This document shows positions 14,389 to 20,658 of a DNA stretch of 20,658 bases, in pieces. The DNA comes from Epulopiscium sp. Nele67-Bin004. GTDB lineage: Bacteria; Bacillota_A; Clostridia; Lachnospirales; Cellulosilyticaceae. The notes beneath the pieces are model-generated. The model did no database searches. It was not told the origin of the DNA and saw only the letters and a program-made list of their open reading frames with translations. The translations under genes were made by a program, and so were the position numbers. Numbering within the stretch: the first letter of the stretch is position 1; each line of letters opens with the position of its first letter. The stretch covers positions 1 to 20,658 of the forward strand of contig LNZQ01000220.1 of the NCBI GenBank assembly GCA_002007315.1. The letters are read 5' to 3'.

Positions 14389-15936
14389 ATTATACTCCAA
14401 CTCTATCACTTGACAACTATGGTCTTTGTCTTTTGTATAATCAATCCCAACTATTAATATATTTCTTTTGTATCTTTCAAACACCTCTGTTGCATATTCC
14501 CTCTCTAGTATTTGGTTTATAGCAGTCTGAGTTCCTTCGTTGCGTTTAAGTTCTATAATAACCGGTATATCTTTTGATGATATCGGGTGAAAAATAAAAT
14601 CTGCCCTCCCTTTTCCGCTATGTTCTTCTTTTTTGATTATATATTTATCTCTTGCTGACCAATACGCCAAACTTACAACGCTACTTAATCCATTTTCATG
14701 ATTATAGTCATACAAAGTTATCTCCCTGTTATGAATGTTGTAAAGTATTTTAGCCATCGTTTCTACGTCTTTTGACAACGTTGCTTTTAGCATAAGTCTT
14801 GACTCTGCAAATAATTCTGCTGTTTTTCCAAAACTTTTACTTCTTAACGCCTTTTCAAATTGTTGCATTAGCTCTTTGTTCGGAATACTAACCATATAGT
14901 CTGCATATGTTAAAAATCCTAGTGTAATCATAGCCGAATATATTTCTTCTTTACTTTGTGGCAACTGTTGCCCTGCCCTAAAATCTTCTATATCATACAC
15001 TTCAACTTCTTCATTATTTATCATTCTTAACACATCATCTCTAACCCCTGCTGGGTCTATCTCCAAATACTCCAGTACCTCATTCATCGCCCCAGTGTTC
15101 ACCCAATAACTTTTACATTTCTTTTTTGTAAGTGCAATACTAACACTTCTAGGGTTAAATATTTTTATTCCACTCTCCATTTTATAACCATTATACCAAC
15201 TTTCCAAACTTTCATAATCCATATCGTTTGCTTGACATAAACCCTTTACTTCTTCCTCAGTAAATCCAAAATATTCTTCAAATATACCATCATCTAGCAA
15301 TGTATATTCTTCAAACATGTTTAATGCTGAACCCGACGAATGTTTTTTTATTGGCAATATCCCCGTCATATAACACAAAGTGACATATGACCTACCTTTT
15401 AATAGATTTCGCAAAAACTCTAAAAAACTTTCTTGTTTATCAACATACAATCCTTTATTAAATATAAAATCCCACTCATCAAATATAAATATAAACTTAT
15501 CTCCTGTTGCTAAAAACTTGTCTGATAAATTTTTATAATTATCAAACTCTATATGAGGATAATTTTTTTCTAAATCACTTATCAAATATGATTTTATTCG
15601 TCCTATATATTCGCTATATGTTGCATCTTCGTCTACATCAGAAAAATCTATTTTTATAACGTTATATTTATTTAAATTGTTTATATAGCTTTTTGTATAG
15701 CTAATTTTTAGTTTATCAAAAATATCTTTGCTATCAATCGCTTTGCTATAATAACTTTCTATCAAAAATGTTATTTCTGACTTGCCAAAACGTCTAGGTC
15801 GTGTGATACAAATCCAACTGTTAGTTTTATTAAGCCTTGTATTTAATATATCTAATATCATCGACTTATCGATAAATATATAGTTCTCTAACAATCTATT
15901 AAAATTTTCAAATCCAGACAATGTATTCAAATACAT
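14377..15936 (-). CDS. AAA-ATPase-like / PD-(D/E)XK nuclease-like protein, copy A
   Basis: A 519-residue protein of the AAA-ATPase-like plus PDDEXK_9 family (the DUF1703 type), common and expanded in gut Clostridia and Bacteroides, of unproven function. The variant Walker A reads TRPRRFGKS (~45-53), the Walker B FIFIFDEWDF (~147-156). The C-terminal nuclease core has GRADFIFHP followed by IIELKRN, fitting D-x(n)-E-x-K. The ATG at 15936 is used because GGAGGTGA lies 5 bases before it; the longer GTG-started opening at 15951 overlaps that site. The stop falls in the terminator stem, giving an NKRA tail not shared by copy B. It lies 5 bases downstream of copy B, so both are probably translated together. 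Confidence 0.85.
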   Translation of the reverse strand: MYLNTLSGFENFNRLLENYIFIDKSMILDILNTRLNKTNSWICITRPRRFGKSEITFLIESYYSKAIDSKDIFDKLKISYTKSYINNLNKYNVIKIDFSDVDEDATYSEYIGRIKSYLISDLEKNYPHIEFDNYKNLSDKFLATGDKFIFIFDEWDFIFNKGLYVDKQESFLEFLRNLLKGRSYVTLCYMTGILPIKKHSSGSALNMFEEYTLLDDGIFEEYFGFTEEEVKGLCQANDMDYESLESWYNGYKMESGIKIFNPRSVSIALTKKKCKSYWVNTGAMNEVLEYLEIDPAGVRDDVLRMINNEEVEVYDIEDFRAGQQLPQSKEEIYSAMITLGFLTYADYMVSIPNKELMQQFEKALRSKSFGKTAELFAESRLMLKATLSKDVETMAKILYNIHNREITLYDYNHENGLSSVVSLAYWSARDKYIIKKEEHSGKGRADFIFHPISSKDIPVIIELKRNEGTQTAINQILEREYATEVFERYKRNILIVGIDYTKDKDHSCQVIELEYNKRA

Positions 15937-15941
15937 AAATG

Positions 15942-17501
15942 TCACCTCCACTCCATATACTCCAATTCAATCACTTGACAACTATGGTCTTTGTCTTTTG
16001 TATAATCAATCCCAACTATTAGTATATTTCTTTTGTATCTTTCAAACACCTCTGTTGCGTATTCCCTCTCTAGTATTTGGTTTATAGCAGTCTGAGTTCC
16101 CTCGTTGCGTTTAAGTTCTATAATAATCGGTATATCTTTTGATGATATCGGATGAAAAATAAAATCTGCCCTACCTTTTCCACTATGTTCTTCTTTTTTG
16201 ATTATATATTTATCTCTTGCTGACAAATACGCCAAACTTACAACGCTACTTAATCCATTTTCATGATTATAGTCATACAAAGTTATCTCCCTATTATGAA
16301 TGTTGTGAAGTATTTTAGCCATCGTTTCCACGTCTTTTGACAACGTTGCTTTTAGCATAAGTCTTGACTCTGCAAATAATTCTGCTGTTTTTCCAAAACT
16401 TTTACTTCTTAACGCCTTTTCAAATTGTTGCATCAACTCTTTGTTTGGAATACTAACCATATAGTCTGCATATGTCAAAAATCCTAGTGTAATCATAGCT
16501 GAATATATTTCTTCTTTACTTTGTGGCAACTGTTGCCCTGCCCTAAAATCTTCTATATCATACACTTCAACTTCTTCATTATTTACCATTCTTAGCACAT
16601 CATCTCTAACCCCTGTTGGGTCTATCTCCAAATATTCCAGTACCTCATTCATCGCCCCAGTGTTCACCCAATAACTTTTACATTTCTTTTTTGTAAGTGC
16701 AATACTAACACTTCTAGGGTTAAATATTTTTATCCCACTCTCCATTTTATAACCATTATACCAACTTTCCAAACTTTCATAATCCATATCGTTTGCTTGA
16801 CATAAACCCCTTACTTCTTCCTCAGTAAATCCAAAATATTCTTCAAATATGCCATCATCTAGCAATGTATATTCTTCAAACATGTTTAATGCTGAACCCG
16901 ACGAATGTTTTTTTATTGGCAATATCCCTGTCATATAACACAAAGTGACATATGACCTACCTTTTAATAGATTTCTCAAAAACTCTAAAAAACTTTCTTG
17001 TTTATCAACGTACAAACTTTTATTAAATATAAAATCCCACTCATCAAATATAAATATAAACTTATCTCCTGTTGCTAAAAACTTGTCTGATAAATTTTTA
17101 TAATTATCAAACTCTATATGAGAATAATTTTTTTCTAAATCACTTATCAAATATGATTTTATTCGTCCTATATATTCGCTATATGTTGCATCTTCGTCTA
17201 TTTCTGAAAAATCTATTTTTATAACGTTATATTTATTTAAGTTGTTTATATAGCTTTTTGTATAGCTAATTTTTAGTTTATCAAAAATATCTTTGCTATC
17301 AATCGCTTTGCTATAATAACTTTCTATTAAAAATGTTATTTCCGACTTGCCAAAACGTCTAGGGCGTGTGATATAAATATATTTATGCTTTGTGTGCAAT
17401 CTATTATTTAATATATCTATTATCATAGATTTATCAATAAATATATCTCCCTTGAATAGCTCCAAAAAATTTTCAAATCCAGATAGTGTATTCAAATACA
17501 T
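15942..17501 (-). CDS. AAA-ATPase-like / PD-(D/E)XK nuclease-like protein, copy B
   Basis: The tandem twin of copy A, also 519 residues. By my reading the two proteins differ at only about 10 positions beyond residue ~48, apart from the last few residues, but at about 15 positions between residues 13 and 48 (for instance LELFKGD against NRLLENY). The TRPRRFGKS, FDEWDF and IIELKRN motifs are intact. The ATG at 17501 aligns with that of copy A, but no Shine-Dalgarno sequence precedes it: the sequence is AGTAGCAGTTGATATTT where copy A has GGAGGTGACATTT. The right end of a tnpB element lies just upstream and probably removed the native site. The 3' end (MEWR tail) carries the ribosome binding site for copy A. 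Confidence 0.8.
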   Translation of the reverse strand: MYLNTLSGFENFLELFKGDIFIDKSMIIDILNNRLHTKHKYIYITRPRRFGKSEITFLIESYYSKAIDSKDIFDKLKISYTKSYINNLNKYNVIKIDFSEIDEDATYSEYIGRIKSYLISDLEKNYSHIEFDNYKNLSDKFLATGDKFIFIFDEWDFIFNKSLYVDKQESFLEFLRNLLKGRSYVTLCYMTGILPIKKHSSGSALNMFEEYTLLDDGIFEEYFGFTEEEVRGLCQANDMDYESLESWYNGYKMESGIKIFNPRSVSIALTKKKCKSYWVNTGAMNEVLEYLEIDPTGVRDDVLRMVNNEEVEVYDIEDFRAGQQLPQSKEEIYSAMITLGFLTYADYMVSIPNKELMQQFEKALRSKSFGKTAELFAESRLMLKATLSKDVETMAKILHNIHNREITLYDYNHENGLSSVVSLAYLSARDKYIIKKEEHSGKGRADFIFHPISSKDIPIIIELKRNEGTQTAINQILEREYATEVFERYKRNILIVGIDYTKDKDHSCQVIELEYMEWR

Positions 17502-17516
17502 AAATATCAACTGCTA

Positions 17517-17548
17517 CTCAAAATATGTTCAAATGTATACATATTGAG
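17517..17548 (-). repeat. Right-end subterminal hairpin of the tnpB element
   Basis: CTCAAAATATGT (17517-17528) pairs with ACATATTGAG (17539-17548) with a 2-base bulge and a 10-base loop. A bulged, imperfect hairpin near the end is the hallmark of IS200/IS605 right ends and the probable site of TnpA recognition. Confidence 0.6.
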
Positions 17549-17700
17549 ATTTTTCCTTTTTCACCGAACCTTATTTTGCCACTTTCTCGCTACTTTAATT
17601 TGATATAGTTCTCCAAAGGCTTAAATTCCGAACTAGCCATCCGTACATATATAAGTGCTTGTTTCGTTAAGCTATCTTATATTTTTTAGCATTTTTCAAG
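17549..17700 (-). ncRNA. Candidate omega-RNA (TnpB guide RNA scaffold)
   Basis: In IS200/IS605 elements the guide RNA spans the tnpB 3' end and the right end. Here the 28-base block 17598-17625, just after the tnpB stop, closely matches 20539-20566 next to the second TnpB gene (TTAAGCCT-n-TGGAGA, then TATATCAAAT on the minus strand). That is conservation outside a reading frame. The extent is approximate, and the guide would be the bases just beyond the right end. Confidence 0.6.
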
Positions 17701-18830
17701 TTATAGCTTGCATTCAAATCTCTATCTAATATAGTGTTACAGTTATCGCACTTATATGTTCTGTCGCTTAATTTTAAATCTATTTTTTTGTTTCCACAAC
17801 AACTACATAACTTTGATGATGGATGCCATCTATCTATTATCCTTAACTCTATATTATGACGCTTACATTTATTTTCAGTTTTAGTTCTAAATTCTGAAAA
17901 TCTTTGATTTGCTACAGCTTTGCTTAAATGCTTATTTTTCATCATTCCTTTTACGTTTAAGTCTTCTAAAGCTATATAAGATGGCTTGGTTTTTACTATC
18001 TTATTTATCACTTTATTTATATAATCAGTTCTTATATTGTTTAAGGTTTGATGTGCTTTTTGTACTTTAATGACTTGTTTTTGTATATTTTGACGAGTAG
18101 CCCCTCCTTTTTTATTATTTGATTTTTTCAAACTATCATATTTTCTTGATAGTTTGCGTTGTTCTCGTTTTAACCTTTTTTCTGCTTTTTTTATGCGAGT
18201 AGTTTTATTTATATTTTTATAAACATCACCATTACTACATATTACAAAATCTTTTAAGCCTAGGTCTATTCCTACTCCATCGCTATTACTTTTTGATGGT
18301 TTATTTTCAGGCTCTTCCACTAAAATTGAAACATAATATCTATCAGCTTTTTTGCTTACTGTCCCACTTTTTATTATACTATTTACAGGGCAGTATCCAT
18401 ATTCTTTAAACCTTACCCAGCCAAGAGTAGGTATTTTTACTTTGTGCCTTTCTATCGCCCAGTCTGTTTCATTATTTTTAGGAAAGTATGCTTTAACATC
18501 TGATTTATTTTTCTTCTTGAACTTTGGAAAATCAGCTTCTTTAGCAAAAAACTTGTTAAAAGCTTTATGACCATTCATAATAGCTTGCTTAACGGCTTTG
18601 CTAGATACTTCTTTTATCCAACTGTATTTTTTATTGTTAGGTAAAAATTCGTTATTTAGCCATTTAGAAAAATCGTATCCTGTTATAAAACCTTTGTTTA
18701 TCTCATAAGTTTCTATGTTGTGAGATAAATAAAAATTATATATAAACCTACATACCCCTATTGTTTTATTTATTTTTTCTTTTTGTTCTAATGTGGGAAT
18801 GATCTCTATTTTATAAGCTTTTTTATACAC
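17667..18830 (-). CDS. tnpB: TnpB RNA-guided nuclease, IS200/IS605 family
   Basis: A full-length 387-residue TnpB, the relative of Cas12 that uses an omega-RNA to cut DNA and help retain the element. It has the N-terminal HTH/beta region (MYKKAYKIEIIPTLEQKEKI), the RuvC catalytic triad as Asp189 in GVGIDLGLKDF, Glu289 in IALEDLNVKGM and Asp371 in DRDLNASYN, and a zinc finger with Cys342, Cys345, Cys361 and Cys364. No catalytic residue or zinc ligand is missing, so it is probably active. The start is GTG at 18830 behind GGAGG (18841-18837) with 6 bases between. No tnpA is next to it. It lies just upstream of the tandem ATPase genes in the same orientation. Confidence 0.93.
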   Translation of the reverse strand: MYKKAYKIEIIPTLEQKEKINKTIGVCRFIYNFYLSHNIETYEINKGFITGYDFSKWLNNEFLPNNKKYSWIKEVSSKAVKQAIMNGHKAFNKFFAKEADFPKFKKKNKSDVKAYFPKNNETDWAIERHKVKIPTLGWVRFKEYGYCPVNSIIKSGTVSKKADRYYVSILVEEPENKPSKSNSDGVGIDLGLKDFVICSNGDVYKNINKTTRIKKAEKRLKREQRKLSRKYDSLKKSNNKKGGATRQNIQKQVIKVQKAHQTLNNIRTDYINKVINKIVKTKPSYIALEDLNVKGMMKNKHLSKAVANQRFSEFRTKTENKCKRHNIELRIIDRWHPSSKLCSCCGNKKIDLKLSDRTYKCDNCNTILDRDLNASYNLKNAKKYKIA

Positions 18831-18871
18831 CTGAAACCTCCAATATAATCATCTTATTTTTTAGTGACTAC

Positions 18872-18900
18872 ATTATATAATAGGCGATGACTTTTGTCTA
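18872..18900 (-). promoter_or_regulatory. Promoter of tnpB inside the left end
   Basis: TAGACA (18900-18895), 17 bases and TATAAT (18877-18872) on the minus strand. The 9-mer TTTTGTCTA on the plus strand occurs twice, 12 bases apart (18892-18900 and 18904-18912), one copy containing the -35. Confidence 0.6.
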
Positions 18901-18957
18901 TATTTTTGTCTACTAATTGATATCTCCTTTTAAAAGCTTATTATAACATGTCACAAC

Positions 18958-18990
18958 AAAAGAGCCTAGAGAAAATTCCCTAAGCTCTTT
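18958..18990 (-). terminator. Terminator after the ABC permease, copy 2 of a repeated hairpin
   Basis: AAAAGAGC with GCTCTTT plus inner TAG with CTA; read on the minus strand it ends in a T run. The first 19 bases equal those of the hairpin at 14354. It serves the permease gene ending at 19004. Confidence 0.75.
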
Positions 18991-19003
18991 ATCTAATACT
19001 TAA

Positions 19004-19807
19004 TTATATTTCCGTTAAATCTCTTTTCTTAAAAAAACTATAAGCTATTGTCATCAACACTATAATAATCATACCTGAAAACAATATAAAACTAATACTA
19101 ATGTTACCACCTTGTGCATCTTTATACAAAAAATATCTTAAAGGTGTAAAAATACGCAAAATATTTGCATTATCTACAACATCATAAATTCCGCCTAATA
19201 TAAAACTTATAAGAAAAAATAAATTAATAATCTTACTACTCTGTTCATGTTTTTTTACAAGTATAGATATACAAATAGCAATCACAAAAAATACTAGAGA
19301 AGTAACATACGTTCCTACGCTACTCAAAAACATAAGATTACTAATATCAATATTTGCATCAAGAGGATTCATCATAAATAAGCTGCAAGTAAAATTTAGT
19401 AATGAAAAACCCGTCAAATATAAAATCCCAGACAATACCTTAATACTTAATATATATGTTCTTTTTTTTGGTTTTGTAAACAAAAATTCAAAAGTTTTAT
19501 CAATAAGTTCTCTATTGACGACACTTGAACCTAGAGTTAAAGCATAAAATGATGCAATTACAGTCGACATATACCCCAACACCCACACATACCCCTCAAG
19601 ATGTACAAAATCTATCGACTCAGTAATCCCCATCAAAGCTAACACTATTGGAGGATAATAATTTAATATAACATTTATACTTTCGCTATTTGCTCCTGCT
19701 ATTCCCTCAAACTCCATCGAGCCAGAAACAAACAATAAAATCAAAGCTATACACCATAAAATAAAAGGTTTAAGTCTTATTTTTAATTCATATTTCAAAA
19801 TTTGCAT
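19004..19807 (-). CDS. ABC-2-type transporter permease
   Basis: A 267-residue polytopic membrane protein starting MQILKYELKIRLKPF, with about six hydrophobic helices (for example ILWCIALILLFVSG, SLVFFVIAICISILV, ILFSGMIIIVLMTIAYSFF). The loop NRELIDKTFEFLFTKPKKRTYI is the signature of ABC-2 permeases of the NosY/YhfA-like sort, where EFLFTKP precedes a transmembrane helix. The ATG at 19807 follows GAGG by 6 bases; an ATG at 19819 overlaps the stop of the upstream permease (ATGA) and is possible. It pairs with the truncated permease upstream; the ATPase partner would lie beyond the window. The substrate is unknown. Confidence 0.8.
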   Translation of the reverse strand: MQILKYELKIRLKPFILWCIALILLFVSGSMEFEGIAGANSESINVILNYYPPIVLALMGITESIDFVHLEGYVWVLGYMSTVIASFYALTLGSSVVNRELIDKTFEFLFTKPKKRTYILSIKVLSGILYLTGFSLLNFTCSLFMMNPLDANIDISNLMFLSSVGTYVTSLVFFVIAICISILVKKHEQSSKIINLFFLISFILGGIYDVVDNANILRIFTPLRYFLYKDAQGGNISISFILFSGMIIIVLMTIAYSFFKKRDLTEI

Positions 19808-19815
19808 ATTCCACC

Positions 19816-20448
19816 TCATAGTTTTGATAAATCAGAATTTATAAATCGCAAAGCAGATAACCCTACACTTGCAACCAAAATTATAGTTGCATATATTGCC
19901 AAACTCAAGTCATATCCCCCACTCTTAAATATATATTTAGGAGCAAAAAAATGTAAAGGCGACAAAAATTCAAGCCATTTTATCGCTAAAGAATTAACAA
20001 ATACTGCTATAATAAATGAGAATACTCCAACTATTGACGAAATCGTCGTAGTTGTTCGTATTTTTGGTATAAATGTTGCAATAAAGATAGATATTCCCAT
20101 AAAAACAAGTTGACTTAAAGTAATTGACAATGTTGCTAGAACTGCGTTCAAATCTATAGTTGCATATTTCAAAAAACAAAATAACGATATAGGTATTACG
20201 ACTACATTAAAAATTATAATGGCTGTTAGGATAGCAAAAAGTTTTGCTTTAAAAATAGTTTGGCGTTTTACAGGCTTTGTAAAAATAAACTCTTGGCTGT
20301 GAGATTTTTTTTCTTTACCAAATATAGCAACAGTAACACTTGTTGCCATAATTCCTGCTACCAAAGTAATGTATACATACGCAAATGAATAAAAACCACT
20401 ATACCCGATACGAAAAATATATATAAATCTAACATAATCTATATATTT
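19816..20448 (-). pseudogene. ABC-2 permease truncated at its N-terminus by an IS element
   Basis: Encodes the C-terminal part of a permease like its downstream neighbour: IFGKEKKSHSQEFIFTKPVKR matches the NRELIDKTFEFLFTKP loop of the other protein, followed by five to six helices. The frame is open back to a stop at 20449-20451, and permease-like sequence (VRFIYIFRIGYSGFYSFAY) runs almost to the right end of the second tnpB element. About 70-90 N-terminal residues and any start signal appear to have been lost to the insertion. An internal TTG at 20364 has no good ribosome binding site. The remnant is probably non-functional, and the permease pair with it. Confidence 0.7.
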
Positions 20449-20455
20449 CTACTGT

Positions 20456-20493
20456 GATGCGACTTATACCTATTAAGTTTTTCGTCTTGCATC
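20456..20493 (-). repeat. Right-end hairpin of the second tnpB element
   Basis: Outer arms GATGC (20456-20460) and GCATC (20489-20493) with inner arms ACTTA (20462-20466) and TAAGT (20474-20478) form an interrupted hairpin at the permease breakpoint, as expected for an IS200/IS605 right end. Confidence 0.55.
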
Positions 20494-20600
20494 TTCCTGC
20501 TTCATAGAGTCTGTCCTCAGCACTTTCCCCTTAATAACATTTGATATAACTCTCCACAGGCTTAACTTCCCCAGTATCGATAGGTACTAATAGTTAGATA
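20494..20600 (-). ncRNA. Candidate omega-RNA of the second TnpB element
   Basis: Lies between the TnpB stop (20587) and the right-end hairpin. Its block 20539-20566 shares nearly all positions with 17598-17625 of the first element (GCCTGTGGAGAGTTATATC against GCCTTTGGAGAACTATATC), although neither is coding. The extent is approximate. Confidence 0.6.
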
Positions 20601-20658
20601 AATTTATACTTGCATTTAAGTCACGGTCTATAACTAATCCACAACATTCACATTTATA
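20587..20658 (-). CDS. tnpB: TnpB C-terminus, partial at window edge
   Basis: The last 23 codons of a second TnpB: YKCECCGLVIDRDLNASI and then NLSNY before a TAG stop. It shows the second half of the zinc finger (two Cys) and the third RuvC aspartate in DRDLNAS, as in the complete TnpB at 17667. The rest lies beyond the window, so integrity cannot be judged. It is a different, diverged element from the first one. Confidence 0.88.
   Translation of the reverse strand, partial: YKCECCGLVIDRDLNASINLSNY

Larger units (their letters stand above)
17501..18935 (-). mobile_element. tnpB-only IS200/IS605-type element (approximate ends)
   Basis: Contains one tnpB gene, no tnpA, a right-end hairpin (17517-17548) and a left region with a tnpB promoter (18872-18900). 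The right boundary lies between the hairpin and the start codon at 17501. The left boundary, somewhere between 18900 and 18955, is not resolved. Without tnpA it would need a transposase acting in trans. Confidence 0.7.

Noticed and set aside
18892..18912. TTTTGTCTA pair as a CRISPR or larger tandem array
   Set aside because: Only two 9-base copies 12 bases apart; one is explained by the tnpB promoter.
1..20658. tRNA, rRNA and CRISPR arrays
   Set aside because: Scanned by eye on both strands; no cloverleaf-type gene, rRNA segment or regularly spaced repeats were seen.

Overview
The window looks like a piece of an AT-rich, low-GC Gram-positive genome, most likely a gut-type Clostridia/Lachnospirales bacterium. 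The signs are strong GGAGG ribosome binding sites, sigma-A promoters with 17-base spacers, a Bacillus-type arginine decarboxylase and agmatinase, a VanW protein, and IS200/IS605 tnpB elements. The genus cannot be fixed from sequence alone. The first ~0.68 kb is different: it has no credible bacterial gene and is strongly CpG-depleted, like vertebrate DNA. It may be host or chimeric sequence joined to the bacterial contig.

Layout. (1) 998-2075: a DeoR-type regulator converges on a lone PTS EIIB across a shared terminator. (2) 2141-6091, minus strand: a four-gene operon of a small membrane protein, a coiled-coil protein, a VanW/G5-like envelope protein and a membrane-anchored MutS-like ATPase. 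(3) 6316-10307, plus strand, divergent from (2): a compact spermidine operon, speD, then a speA-speE fusion, then speB. It covers arginine to agmatine to putrescine to spermidine with overlapping genes. (4) 10414-11315, minus: two paralogous Ser/Glu-rich proteins, each with nine consecutive prolines. (5) 11505-14277: a 617-residue regulator with two HTH and two helical-repeat halves; a previously invisible 48-codon secreted-peptide gene ending 6 bases from it on the opposite strand; and, divergent from the peptide, a secreted 181-residue protein. This resembles a peptide-pheromone/receptor cassette. (6) 14377-17501, minus: a tandem, nearly identical pair of AAA-ATPase-like/PD-(D/E)XK genes. 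(7) 17517-18900: a tnpB-only IS200/IS605-type element whose right end lies against the start codon of the upstream ATPase copy. (8) 19004-20658, minus: an ABC-2 permease and a second permease whose N-terminal part is cut off by another IS200/IS605 element. Only the right end, omega-RNA region and last TnpB codons of that element lie in the window.

The strongest points are the fusion of the first and last spermidine-route enzymes with a perfect internal ribosome binding site still in place, the unannotated prepeptide beside a double-headed HTH/TPR regulator, the tandem poly-proline proteins, and the two TnpB elements that reshaped neighbouring genes.
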